Assembly: GCF_001695835.1 (NCBI RefSeq)
Contig: NZ_MBSO01000023.1
Location: 248,001 to 312,000, forward strand
DNA from: Ensifer sp. LC11
GTDB taxonomy: Bacteria; Pseudomonadota; Alphaproteobacteria; Rhizobiales; Rhizobiaceae
Direction: 5' to 3'
DNA length: 64,000 nt
In this document: piece after piece, positions 1 to 8,801 of the stretch
Layout: each line of letters opens with the position of its first letter
Numbering within the stretch: the first letter of the stretch is position 1
Position numbers and translations under genes: made by a program
The notes under the pieces: model-generated
What the model saw: only the letters and a program-made list of their open reading frames with translations
What the model was told of the DNA's origin: nothing
Databases searched by the model: none

Positions 1-1775
1 CAACCGACGGGTGCGGCTTCCGCCATGCCGAGATAAACCGGTACGCTCTGGCCGGCCTCCGACGCCCCCAATTCGATGGCGTCACCGATCTCGTCCAACG
101 CGGCCTCGAACGAGAAGACTTCCAGACCCGCGCCAAGATAGGCTTCGACGCCTTTACTCAGGGCGCGAGCGATCCGGTCCCGATAGGCCGCCTGCCCGAG
201 CTTCTGCTCTTCGTCCGCCCGGTCGAGGAAACTAACCTCGTGCAGGACTGCGGCCGTGCCAGCCGAATGGCTGTTGCCGTCGATGACGCCGAACGCACCC
301 TCCTTTACACCACCTGGATGGCTCGCATTGCGGTCAGGCAAGCCAAGCTCAGCCACCATCGCTCTCTGCACGGCAACACACAGTCGGCGCGAGGCGGCGG
401 TTTGCGTTGGATGAACGAAGGTTTCGGTGCCCTGCGCGTTGTGCCCCGTCGAGGCGTTGAAGTGGACCGAGACGAAGACCGCGGCGTTCCGGCTCCGCGC
501 CACCTCTGCCCGCTTTGCGAGCGAAAGGTTCACGTCGCCAGCGCGGGTCAGGAAAACCTGGTGTCCGTGACTTTCAAGAATTGCCTTGGCTCTCGTCGCG
601 ACGTCGAAAGTCAGGGTCTTTTCCAGTGTACCGTTGGGGCCGATGGCGTTGTTCCAACTCGACCCACCGACCTTGACGGGCGGTGGCGAACCGCCGTGCC
701 CCGGATCGAGGACGATGACGCGACCGGCGGCCTCGAGCGCCGGCAGGCTCACCCCAGGCGCCATACGCGTCATCGGAACCGGCGCCCCGGCGCGTATTGG
801 CGTTGCGAACTCGACTGCACCCTCAGACGCCAAGGCGTCAATCGCGTCGCGGAATGCCTGAGCCGCGCGGCCATAGCCTTGGTTCTTGGGGTGCAACTCG
901 TCGAACCAGCTCGATCGTCCGCGGTCCACCTTGCCACGCAGATCGACAAGCCGAAAGTTGGTGAACTCTCGCTGCAGTTCAAGCAATTGCTCCGCGAACC
1001 GGCCTAAGACCAGCTCGATGATGGAACGTCCCATGTCGAGCGGAATACCACGTTCGGCGAGAGGGCCGCCGATCCAGCGGCCGGCGCTGTGCGGATACGG
1101 GATATCATAGGCGTGACCAAGGACGCGAACCGTCGGGAACTGCTGGCGCACTTCGGTCAGGATCTGGCGATAGGCCGCTATTGCCCTGCGCAGCTCGACT
1201 TCGAGGAGCGGCGTGTTCAGCAGGTCCTTGGCTTTCTTTCCCTCAGCATAGGGCAGCAGGAAGCTCGCAAAGCGCCCGCCCCCGAGCATATCGTTGCCAC
1301 CGCCAGACAACAGCATGACCTGGGCCGCCGTCTGCTCGAGCGCCGCGAGGTATTCGCGTCGCTCGGCCATGTCTCCCAACAGATCGCCAGCACCACTAAG
1401 CGAGAAAATTGCCTTGTCGTCGTCGCGGCTGAGTTGGTCGATAGTATCATCGAGCAACAACGGGTACTGGAACCAGCTGTCGCCTTCCTCGACAATACGA
1501 AGCCCAGCGAACCCAGCGGAGGTTTTACGCCTGTATGCCAGCCAGCGGGCAGCGCGGCTGATCCGGTTGGCCCAATTCATGGCCGCGTCGCTTTCCACGG
1601 CCACGGCAGCGATTTCGCGCTTGATTTCGGGCTTCAGCTGAATGGCCGCATCAAACGGCTTGTCCGTTTGCTCAGCCGGCTCGTAGAGTTCGCTCAAGAG
1701 CTTCTGAAGCGCTTCTTCGTCGCCGTCGGCGACTGCGGTGTCAATTCTTCTCTGAATTTCCGCGGCAATCGACAT
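1..1775 (-). CDS. SGNH hydrolase fused to N-acetylmuramoyl-L-alanine amidase (amidase_3), 3'-truncated by window edge
   Basis: The reverse strand is open from an ATG at 1775, preceded by a GGAGG-type ribosome site, to the window edge, giving 591 residues. Residues about 90-300 show SGNH-hydrolase blocks: GDSW with Ser100, GGGND (158-162) and DELH with Asp292 and His295. Residues 353-530 are an amidase_3 domain: VLDPGHGG with zinc ligand His360, VSVHFNA with His438 and the catalytic-type Glu513. At least 60 further residues follow. SGNH enzymes remove ester groups and amidase_3 enzymes cut the muramoyl-alanine bond, so the fusion could deacylate and then cleave peptidoglycan; that pairing is inference. 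The N-terminus is charged and helical, with no signal peptide, which is odd for a wall amidase. It diverges from the pentapeptide gene at 2303. Confidence 0.8.
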   Translation of the reverse strand, partial: MSIAAEIQRRIDTAVADGDEEALQKLLSELYEPAEQTDKPFDAAIQLKPEIKREIAAVAVESDAAMNWANRISRAARWLAYRRKTSAGFAGLRIVEEGDSWFQYPLLLDDTIDQLSRDDDKAIFSLSGAGDLLGDMAERREYLAALEQTAAQVMLLSGGGNDMLGGGRFASFLLPYAEGKKAKDLLNTPLLEVELRRAIAAYRQILTEVRQQFPTVRVLGHAYDIPYPHSAGRWIGGPLAERGIPLDMGRSIIELVLGRFAEQLLELQREFTNFRLVDLRGKVDRGRSSWFDELHPKNQGYGRAAQAFRDAIDALASEGAVEFATPIRAGAPVPMTRMAPGVSLPALEAAGRVIVLDPGHGGSPPPVKVGGSSWNNAIGPNGTLEKTLTFDVATRAKAILESHGHQVFLTRAGDVNLSLAKRAEVARSRNAAVFVSVHFNASTGHNAQGTETFVHPTQTAASRRLCVAVQRAMVAELGLPDRNASHPGGVKEGAFGVIDGNSHSAGTAAVLHEVSFLDRADEEQKLGQAAYRDRIARALSKGVEAYLGAGLEVFSFEAALDEIGDAIELGASEAGQSVPVYLGMAEAAPVG

Positions 1776-2302
1776 CACGCCCTCCGAAAATGGACGCCCG
1801 GGAAACCACGCGCAGCAACGAGCGAACTATGCGCGTGGGCATAGACCGTGGTCCGGAAGTAGAATGGATACAACGGTGCCGAGAGCGCCACCCAAAATTC
1901 CAACCAGAATTGGATACGAACGTCTTCGGCGATACTTTCAAGTAAATATGCGCGCCGGCGCGAAGATCGCACCAACGTTACTATTCTATTACTTGGAATC
2001 CCCAGGCATAGACGGCCGCGCAGGCTCGCTACAACCCATCATGTGAGTATATTCTGTTTTTTGTATATGTAAATCAAAAAGCCGATCCATGATTGCAATT
2101 CTAACGGCTAGGTTGCTAACCTATCGATCGCGCTTGGTTTTCCGCAACGTGAATTTACAGCAAGGCCTGAGCACAAGAACCGGATTCGCTAACACGCCGG
2201 GTAGAACTGAACATTCATACGAAGCGAGCGCCACTTTGGACTTCTTTGCCCTGATGGGCAGTCATAACATCGGCTTTGGGAAGTAAGGGGTCGGAGGTTG
2301 GA
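1776..2302. other. Intergenic region between divergent genes, with a short inverted repeat
   Basis: These 527 bases lie between two divergent genes and are AT-rich around 2041-2085, fitting promoters in both directions. A perfect 6-3-6 inverted repeat, TAGGTT-gct-AACCTA, lies at 2109-2123 and could be an operator. Short open frames at 1864-2046 and 2089-2286 lack good ribosome sites and resemble nothing known, so they are not called. Confidence 0.5.
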
Positions 2303-3913
2303 GTGGAACAGGTCAAAGAGGAAGACGCCGGGGAAAACGACGCAGAGCTTGAGAAGCGTATCCTGGCAGAGCTCGACCGGCGTGTTGCAGCGGAAAAATC
2401 AGCAAGAGAGATCGCTCTCAGCGCGCAGGACCACCGGCTCGTATCTTCCCTTGGCACCTTGTTTCGCACGATACTTAACAAGAAAGCCGATAGTCGACGT
2501 GAACGCCTGTCTGCGTCCTTAACCGCAATCGCCTGGTGTCTGGTGCCGCGAGCCAGCACCGCGACGATCGGATTTGTCGCGATCGCCTCACTGCTACTTG
2601 CGTGGCAGCAGGCTCGTCTCCTGTCATCCCAGAATGACAAGATCGAGATACAGAACCTACTCTCCGAAGCGCAACGGCGGTCTGGTCTTTTGTATGAGTC
2701 CACCGCCATTTTTGCGATCCTGGACGAAGAAAAGAAGCAAGCTATTGGACGTTCATGTCCTCCCTCAGCGGACGGGGACCTGTGTTGGCATGTCGCCGAA
2801 AATGGTTCCCAGCTCTTCATTCCGTCACGTGCAACTGTCGGCCGAATTGCTGCCCTCACTCAGGCGCTGAGGCCCTATAGGTATCTTAGCGTAGAAAACG
2901 CGAGACCGTACCGCTTCATCGGCGCTGAGGATCAGCGCGAGATCTGTCCGCAAAACATTTCAAGTCAAACGCTCGCGGAAACTCGAACACTTTTCAGACG
3001 GGCTGAGAACCAATCGCCGGAAGAGGACGCGCGCCTTCGTCGGTCGGATGTGATGAAACAGGAAATCGCAGCTATTTACCAAAGTGGTGCTTCCCTCACC
3101 GTCTCCGGTACCTCGAATTTCGCTGCATCAGAAGGGTTAAGCCTTCTGGATCGGTTGATGACGGGTGTGATCGGCAGTTCCGCAACCCCAGCCGAGATTG
3201 CTCTCAATTGCGCTCCTGCTAGCCCAGAGAGGGGCCAACTGCTCATCTCCCTTCATGCTGCGGGCGTAGACATATCGAAAATCTATGAGCGTGGCGGAGA
3301 CTTTCGCTACGCGGACATACCGGGCGCATATCTGCGCGGCGTTGTCCTCAAAGGCGTAGACCTCAGTTTCTCACGTCTTCCGGGGGCGCAGTTTCAAGAT
3401 GCTATTCTGGACAAGGTGTCGTTCGAGAGCGCCCATATTTCGGGGATCAACTTTCGTGGCAGTAAACTTTCGTGGGTCTACTTCGATGGCTCCATCATTC
3501 AATCCTTCAGCGACGGCGCTGCCTCTTCAGGACCGTTCACAGCCGCATTTGCCGACAGCAACGCGCTTGGCGGCATCCGTTTTGTTGAAACCTCTGCCAA
3601 GGACGACCTCCTTGAACGGCTCTGTCTGGCGGTTTCGATGGTGTCCCGTTTCGATCGACAAACTTCGACATTTGCTTCCACCCCCAAACCGCTTCCAATG
3701 ATGCGGGAGTTGGAACGTTTTGCACTACTTGAGGAACGTCGGCAAAGCCGGCCCGGAGCACCGCTCAGCCTGATTGCTGTCATCGTTCCCAAAATACTCG
3801 GCACAACCCAGATCTTGCATCAATCGCCGAACTCCACTGCGCCCACAAGTCAGCTGAAGTACTCGGTTTTCTCGGACTGTGGCTGGCCAGGCGGTCAACC
3901 CGTCCGCAATTGA
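2303..3913 (+). CDS. Membrane-anchored pentapeptide-repeat protein of unknown function
   Basis: The protein is 536 residues from a GTG start at 2303, chosen because GGAGG sits five bases upstream; a TTG at 2276 has no such site. Residues 1-80 are charged and helical, 86-103 form one hydrophobic segment, and 110-330 are a soluble region with several cysteines that I do not recognise. Residues 332-397 form a run of pentapeptide repeats, the A(D/N)LxG type that folds as a right-handed beta helix, for example YADIP, AYLRG, VDLSF and INFRG. The tail to 536 is low in recognisable features. A single-pass envelope protein with a repeat module for binding is likely. It lies between an amidase fusion and two other single- or multi-pass envelope proteins, so a shared role is plausible but unproven. 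Confidence 0.75.
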   Translation: MEQVKEEDAGENDAELEKRILAELDRRVAAEKSAREIALSAQDHRLVSSLGTLFRTILNKKADSRRERLSASLTAIAWCLVPRASTATIGFVAIASLLLAWQQARLLSSQNDKIEIQNLLSEAQRRSGLLYESTAIFAILDEEKKQAIGRSCPPSADGDLCWHVAENGSQLFIPSRATVGRIAALTQALRPYRYLSVENARPYRFIGAEDQREICPQNISSQTLAETRTLFRRAENQSPEEDARLRRSDVMKQEIAAIYQSGASLTVSGTSNFAASEGLSLLDRLMTGVIGSSATPAEIALNCAPASPERGQLLISLHAAGVDISKIYERGGDFRYADIPGAYLRGVVLKGVDLSFSRLPGAQFQDAILDKVSFESAHISGINFRGSKLSWVYFDGSIIQSFSDGAASSGPFTAAFADSNALGGIRFVETSAKDDLLERLCLAVSMVSRFDRQTSTFASTPKPLPMMRELERFALLEERRQSRPGAPLSLIAVIVPKILGTTQILHQSPNSTAPTSQLKYSVFSDCGWPGGQPVRN

Positions 3914-4160
3914 TGGAGCCTCACGTTCGCCCTTTGAACTGCGAAGACCTCGAAGATTGCCGCATGTTTCCTTTTGACCGTGGCCGACTAGAGGAAAAAC
4001 AGACGGGAGTTCAAGGTGCCACAACGACCTTCGCACGCCTAAGTCTAATAAGGCGCGCGGCGCTGCAGTACAGAGCATCCGAATGCCGGATCGGCGCAGC
4101 CTGTAACTGCCTCCTCACTGCCATCGCCACGCACCGGTGCGTGTCTTACGGTAGGTGACT

Positions 4161-5477
4161 CTATGTTGCCGGTTGCGGCGGGAGGTCGGTAAAAAGGGTA
4201 CGCACGTCCTTGTCCAACCAGACTGCGAACAGTTTCTGCATGTCGGGCGGCACCGGCGCCTGCTGTTCGACCCATCTCTCCAGGGATTGCACGTCGATCC
4301 CCGTTTTGCCCGAGAGCTCGGCAATCGTCTTCGTTTCGGACAGATGTGATTTGACGCCGCTTGCCCAACGCGGGCGTTGCTCGACCGTCCCTCCACGCAG
4401 CCATGTTTGCCCGACGCCACGTACCGTCTCGAGCGCGTTTTCGGACAGCAGCCCCGAAACGATCCCCACAAAGGCAATGAAAAACGGATTGAGGGGCGCC
4501 GCCTCTCCAAGCTTGGCGGAATCGGTTACGACAAGCACGCCAGCTTTCAGAAGAACAAACACGACAATTGCGATGATCGCCCCCAACATTGGGCGGATCA
4601 GGAAATGGCTGCTCTTTGGGATACCGCCATCCCGATAATACTCGTTTGTCAGCTGGACCGTACTTCCAAGAATTCCCATGGCAATTACCAAAACGATGCT
4701 CAGGAATTCACTTGGAAGGATCGCAAATCTGTACAGGGTGCCGAGAGCAAACCTCTCAATAAACGTAAATTCAGAGATGAGGTCGTAGATGCGGGCAACG
4801 TCCCCCGGCTTCATCGTTCCGTCGGGATCTATCACCTTCGATATTTTCTTCTCCGCCTCGACGAGGATTGCGTCTTCCCGCTCCAGGGAACCCCGGGCAT
4901 TTGCCGCCGCCGCCTCCGCTTCCCGCGCGGTCTGCAGGGTCTCATTCTTCTCGCGCAAGCTCGCCAGATAAATGCCGTGGAGATCGTCTACTGCCTTTTT
5001 GGTCGAAGCGTGGAGCGCCGTTTCCAGATCTTCGATTGCCCCGTCAATCTTCGCCCGCAGTTCCTGGTCGCCCATATCCAAGACGTTGTCCGGGAAGGAC
5101 AAGGGGACGTAAAGTCGAAGCTTGGCAACCACGTCGTCTCGCGAGGCGTTGTAGTCATCGATGGCCGCAGAATATTTTACCTGCAATTCGTGAAATTTAT
5201 TGGCTGCCTCGTCCCTCTGCCTGCGGAGATCGTCGATTTTCGCGGATTGCGCGGCAATCCCATCCTGTTGTGTGTTCCATTGCTTGCGAAGCCGGTCAAT
5301 TTGCCACACGGAAAAAGGAACATCCGCGCGAGAAAACGCCAGCAATCTGCCCTGCAACTGGCTGGCTGAAAGCGTCACCGTTGCCACGACGATCGTGACG
5401 ACAAAAAGCAGCACAAACCACGTCACCGCCAACGCGGCGCCGGCTGCAGCTGTCTTGCCTGTCGATTTCGCTCCCAT
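4161..5477 (-). CDS. Membrane protein with long coiled coil, three C-terminal membrane helices and helix-turn-helix-like tail
   Basis: The protein is 438 residues from an ATG at 5477 with a GGGGGA ribosome site seven bases upstream; an earlier in-frame start near 5573 lacks one. Membrane segments lie near residues 13-36, 258-277, 297-317 and 329-346. Between the first and second is a long charged helical region (about 58-215) with coiled-coil character, which the topology would place in the periplasm. The last 60 residues look like a helical DNA- or peptide-binding fold (about 383-430), but no family could be assigned. It converges on the pentapeptide gene, with 247 empty bases between them, and follows the lysozyme-like gene on the same strand. 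The coil could sense or span the wall; this is inference. Confidence 0.7.
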   Translation of the reverse strand: MGAKSTGKTAAAGAALAVTWFVLLFVVTIVVATVTLSASQLQGRLLAFSRADVPFSVWQIDRLRKQWNTQQDGIAAQSAKIDDLRRQRDEAANKFHELQVKYSAAIDDYNASRDDVVAKLRLYVPLSFPDNVLDMGDQELRAKIDGAIEDLETALHASTKKAVDDLHGIYLASLREKNETLQTAREAEAAAANARGSLEREDAILVEAEKKISKVIDPDGTMKPGDVARIYDLISEFTFIERFALGTLYRFAILPSEFLSIVLVIAMGILGSTVQLTNEYYRDGGIPKSSHFLIRPMLGAIIAIVVFVLLKAGVLVVTDSAKLGEAAPLNPFFIAFVGIVSGLLSENALETVRGVGQTWLRGGTVEQRPRWASGVKSHLSETKTIAELSGKTGIDVQSLERWVEQQAPVPPDMQKLFAVWLDKDVRTLFTDLPPQPAT

Positions 5478-5879
5478 ATCCAGATCCCCCAGACAGGCTC
5501 GCGAGCGCGAGGCCGAAACCCGCCACATCTCGAAGTGAAGCGCCAACGACCAACTGGTTGGAGCTGGACGCAACGGATGCCCATAGGCGACGGTACAAAC
5601 CTTCGCCCTGCTCCCTTTCGGGACAAATCGCTGTGGTCACAAGATGCGAAGCAGAGATTTTTCCGCCGATAGTCGCCCTGCTCTCCCTGATCGCAAGGCG
5701 AGTATGCGCCTATATTAGAAATATTGAAAGCAATAATACAATTTACGCGGGCGTTGGGGCTGTAGTCGGACAGTGGGCGCGCGCCACCCTCCTGCGGGCG
5801 CGCTCGCCTTTGTGCTGTCTTATCATTTTGAGCGTGTTCATGCCGGGCGCTCGCCGGTTGGAGCTGGAATCTTCCGGGG
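5478..5879. other. Intergenic region upstream of the coiled-coil membrane gene
   Basis: These 402 bases separate two same-strand genes. An AT-rich patch at 5705-5750 holds the promoter candidate listed separately. Nothing else recognisable was seen. Confidence 0.4.
5712..5741 (-). promoter_or_regulatory. Candidate sigma-70-type promoter for the coiled-coil membrane gene
   Basis: Read on the minus strand, TTGTAT (5741-5736) and TAATAT (5717-5712) are separated by 18 bases in an AT-rich patch. The implied leader to the ATG at 5477 would be about 225 bases, long for a simple promoter. This is pattern matching only. Confidence 0.3.
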
Positions 5880-7004
5880 CTATGGTGCCTCGCAGAGGCT
5901 CGCCAGTTCATCAAGGCGCTGCTGTACGCCAGGCAATCTTCTCATTGTATCCAAGGACCGAATGATGCCCGGGATCGAACCCAAATCCCTCTCCTCAATC
6001 GCCTTTTTCAGGGACCGCATTCCTTCGTTCCGGACCGCATTGCTATCAAAGGTAAACCCTTTGAAATAGGCAACAGACATGACGGCACCAAAACAGTCGG
6101 GACTGAGCTCCCGCGCCTGAGGTATAGATGTCAACAGGCGACCGGCATACGGTCCGAAAGTCGTTCTTATGAAATTGTCCTTCGCTTCGGCATAGGAGAT
6201 CGAGACCTTTCCGGCGTCGGATGCCAAAAATGCATCAACGGCATCGCCTCTCAAGCCGAGCGCTGGCACCAATTTTTCGACGACGTCATCATCGAGAATG
6301 TCTCCCCAGTCGGCTTCGAACTTCTGGCGCGTCACATTGAACAAACTATACCCGAAGCCGATTGACACGCTTCCAAAAAAGTCTTTCCGAGGCCCGTTTC
6401 TTGTCGTCCTGATGTAGCTGCTCTCGGTCATTGCCTCGTGTTTGAAGAACAACTCGATGGCCCTGTCCGACAGAAGGCCGGCAATGTCCGCTCTGCCGAC
6501 AGCGTTGAGGTATTGCCGGACCTCACCTGATCGAAGACTCGGGATGCCGACGGGAGAATCTGGCGGCAGTGCAGCCAAGGCGATCTTCTCTATCTCAGGC
6601 TGGTTCAATTGGTCCAGGACCCCAATCCGGACCAGGAACAGCAAGACTTTCGCGCGCTCAACCTCGGTCTTCTTGTCTGCAAGCTCCTTTTCAAGAATCT
6701 TGTACTGAAACTGTTGACGGGCGGAAATCGCGGCGATTGAAGCTTGATTGTCAGCTCGAAGGTAGTCGAAAATGAAGTTGCCAGTGAGGGTTATTAGACC
6801 GGTCAACGCCACGGCGAGCGGCGTGCTCCAGCGCGACCTGGAGCCTTCGCGACGTTCCTGGCGAGATTTCTCAAGCTCTATGTAGGTGTTGAAAACCTGC
6901 CGTTTTTCTTCCTCCGATGGGGCGGTTGAAGTGCCATCAAATGCACTGCGCATAGCCTGCGCGGCGGCTGCCACCATCTCATCTGGAGAACGCTCGACGC
7001 TCAT
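5880..7004 (-). CDS. Single-pass membrane protein with C-terminal lysozyme-like (pesticin/GH24-related) domain
   Basis: The protein is 374 residues from the ATG at 7004; no strong ribosome site is visible, and a TTG at 7085 is an alternative. Residues 1-60 are charged, 61-79 form one membrane helix, and 85-125 a short coiled coil. The C-terminal 190 residues resemble the lysozyme-like family related to pesticin: FFKHE with candidate catalytic Glu190, SVSIGFGYS (212-220), DW at 232-233, LSPDCFGAVMSVAY (300-313) and a closing IPGIIRSL...RRL...QQRLDE block. In that family the enzyme cuts the glycan strands of peptidoglycan. The topology puts the domain in the periplasm, tethered to the inner membrane. 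This makes it the second apparent wall hydrolase in the block. Activity is inferred from motifs. Confidence 0.72.
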   Translation of the reverse strand: MSVERSPDEMVAAAAQAMRSAFDGTSTAPSEEEKRQVFNTYIELEKSRQERREGSRSRWSTPLAVALTGLITLTGNFIFDYLRADNQASIAAISARQQFQYKILEKELADKKTEVERAKVLLFLVRIGVLDQLNQPEIEKIALAALPPDSPVGIPSLRSGEVRQYLNAVGRADIAGLLSDRAIELFFKHEAMTESSYIRTTRNGPRKDFFGSVSIGFGYSLFNVTRQKFEADWGDILDDDVVEKLVPALGLRGDAVDAFLASDAGKVSISYAEAKDNFIRTTFGPYAGRLLTSIPQARELSPDCFGAVMSVAYFKGFTFDSNAVRNEGMRSLKKAIEERDLGSIPGIIRSLDTMRRLPGVQQRLDELASLCEAP

Positions 7005-7292
7005 GTGGTCTACCAAATTCGAACTGCGAAACAAAAATGATCGCGCGCGCTTCAATGGATGAAGACTGCTTACACTAGATCGCAACAGCGACAGCCGTCT
7101 AGGTCACCCTCCTCATATATGCACTTTGTAACTCGCTCTTCGACCGGCTGCCGCCGGCGCGTCGGACGGATTCAAGCAAGAACAACAGACACGCCGACAT
7201 GTTTCCTTCCGCGGATTGGCTGAAGGCGGATGTGCATGGCACCGCGACCAGCGGCTCGCCCACGGGCCCCCGTCGAATGCGCCTCCAAAGCT

Positions 7293-8585
7293 TCAGGGCC
7301 TGCGGTTGCGAGCGGCCACAAGCCCCAGGTCCCTGGCGCCGAGCCGGCCAATGGCGGACAGTATCCTGTAGCCGCCCATGACCATATCTCGCTCGGCGTT
7401 CGCCAGTTTCACCTGCGCTTTGACGACATCGGCCTGCGCTTTGAGAACGTCCAGAAGCGTGCGTTGACCGATCGCACGTTCCGCCATCACGCCGTCCATC
7501 GCCATTCTTGCCGCTTTCACGGCTCCCCGGTTGGCGGATGCGGTCGCGATCGCAGCCTGGTACTGCGCCCAGGCGGCAGCCGCCTTGGCTTGAACCTCGG
7601 CGCCCTGAATATCGACCTCGAAGTGCGAAGTACCGCGTTTTTCCTTGGCCTGGCGAACCTGTGCAGCAACCTTTCCACCCTCGTAGACAGGCACCTTCAA
7701 ATCCAACGCCGATCTTTCTCGAGGTCGCGCCTGCATCAAAGGCCATCGCGTCGATCGCGCTGCCGCCCTGCCCGCGCCCGATCCCGACCGAACCGGTGAC
7801 GCCGGGCAAGAGCTTTCCTTCGGCGGCAGCAACGCCGAACACTGCGCTCTCTGCGAGGTGCCGCTTCGCGAGCCGTGCTGGGTGGCGCTTTGCCGCGATA
7901 GCCAGGGCCTTGTCGAGATTGGAGGGTAGTTTTTCAGACGGAGGCCTGGCGCCGGAGAGCTTTCCCGGTTCATCGCCGATGACCTGCCTATAATTGGCTT
8001 GCGCGCGCTTGACTTCAGCATGGGCAAGATCAAGCTCCGCCTGCGCGGCTGCCCGTCGCGCCTCCGCCTGAGCGACATCGGTTCGTGTTCGCTCACCCGC
8101 TCCGTGGCGGGCTCTCTCGGATCGCGTGAGTTCATTCAGGAAATCAAGGTTCTGTTTGCGCAAGCCCACCATACGGCGTGCCAGGATCACGTCCATGTAG
8201 GCTTCGGTCGCCTGGAACAGGATATTCTGTTCGGTGTTGCGTGTGTTTTCCTCCGCAGCCCGCAATCGCGCCTTGTTGACCGAGACGTGTTCGTCGTTTG
8301 CAGCCCGTCGAAGAGGGTTTGATCAAGAACGATGCCAAAGGTACCGCGGTCAGCGCTGACGACGGAGCTGTAGCCTATGCCACTGCGCAACTTGATTGTC
8401 GGGCGCATGGCAGATCTGGCAATCTCTACGTCCTGCGCACTCACCAGTACCCCGGCCCTGGCTGCGGTGAGCGTCGGGTTGTTGCGATGGGCCTTTGCAA
8501 GCGCACTTGAGAGCGGCTCAGCCTTCGCCACATCCGCAGTAATGGTGGCAACGAGCAGTGTAAAAGCGGCTGTCAATCGTTTCAT
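7293..8585 (-). pseudogene. tolC: TolC-family outer membrane efflux protein gene with two frameshifts
   Basis: Reading starts at the ATG at 8585 with a signal peptide (MKRLTAAF...VAKAEP) and TolC sequence up to LFDGLQT. Near 8275 the homology moves to another frame (KARLRAAEENTRNTEQNILF). Near 7715 it moves back (LKVPVYEGGKVAAQVRQAKE) and ends at a stop at 7293. The first shift looks like one lost base, the second like one gained base, so the outer parts share a frame while the middle of about 560 bases does not. The end after GARDLGLVAARNRRP is also shorter than usual for the family. An intact relative would be the outer channel of a type I secretion or efflux pump. No partner genes adjoin it. 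Decay or sequencing error are both possible. Confidence 0.8.
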
Positions 8586-8801
8586 CGAGCGAGGTCTCCA
8601 TCGGCGGACCGCGATGTCCCAAGCCCCGTCGCTGTGTGGCGATATCGGTCACGCTCGCGGTGCAAAAATCGCGCGGACGCTCGTCTGGTTGTGTCGAGAA
8701 ACGGTTTGCATTCGAATGCTGTTCTGTCGGCGTGCCGGCGGAGGATCTCCCGTGACAAACACGAGCGCAGCGACGCTCGCCGCGCGCGTGCCGAGCATCC
8801 G

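Noticed and set aside
240-1844. Long plus-strand open frames at 240-1007 and 1089-1844
   Set aside because: They are exactly antiparallel to the minus-strand SGNH/amidase gene, and their products have no recognisable motif, while the minus strand shows full catalytic sets.
1864-2286. Two short plus-strand frames at 1864-2046 and 2089-2286
   Set aside because: Neither has a good ribosome site nor recognisable sequence; they lie in promoter DNA.
1-7100. Prophage lysis cassette as the explanation of the wall-hydrolase genes
   Set aside because: No holin, spanin, portal, tail or integrase gene is visible in the window, though the left flank is unseen.
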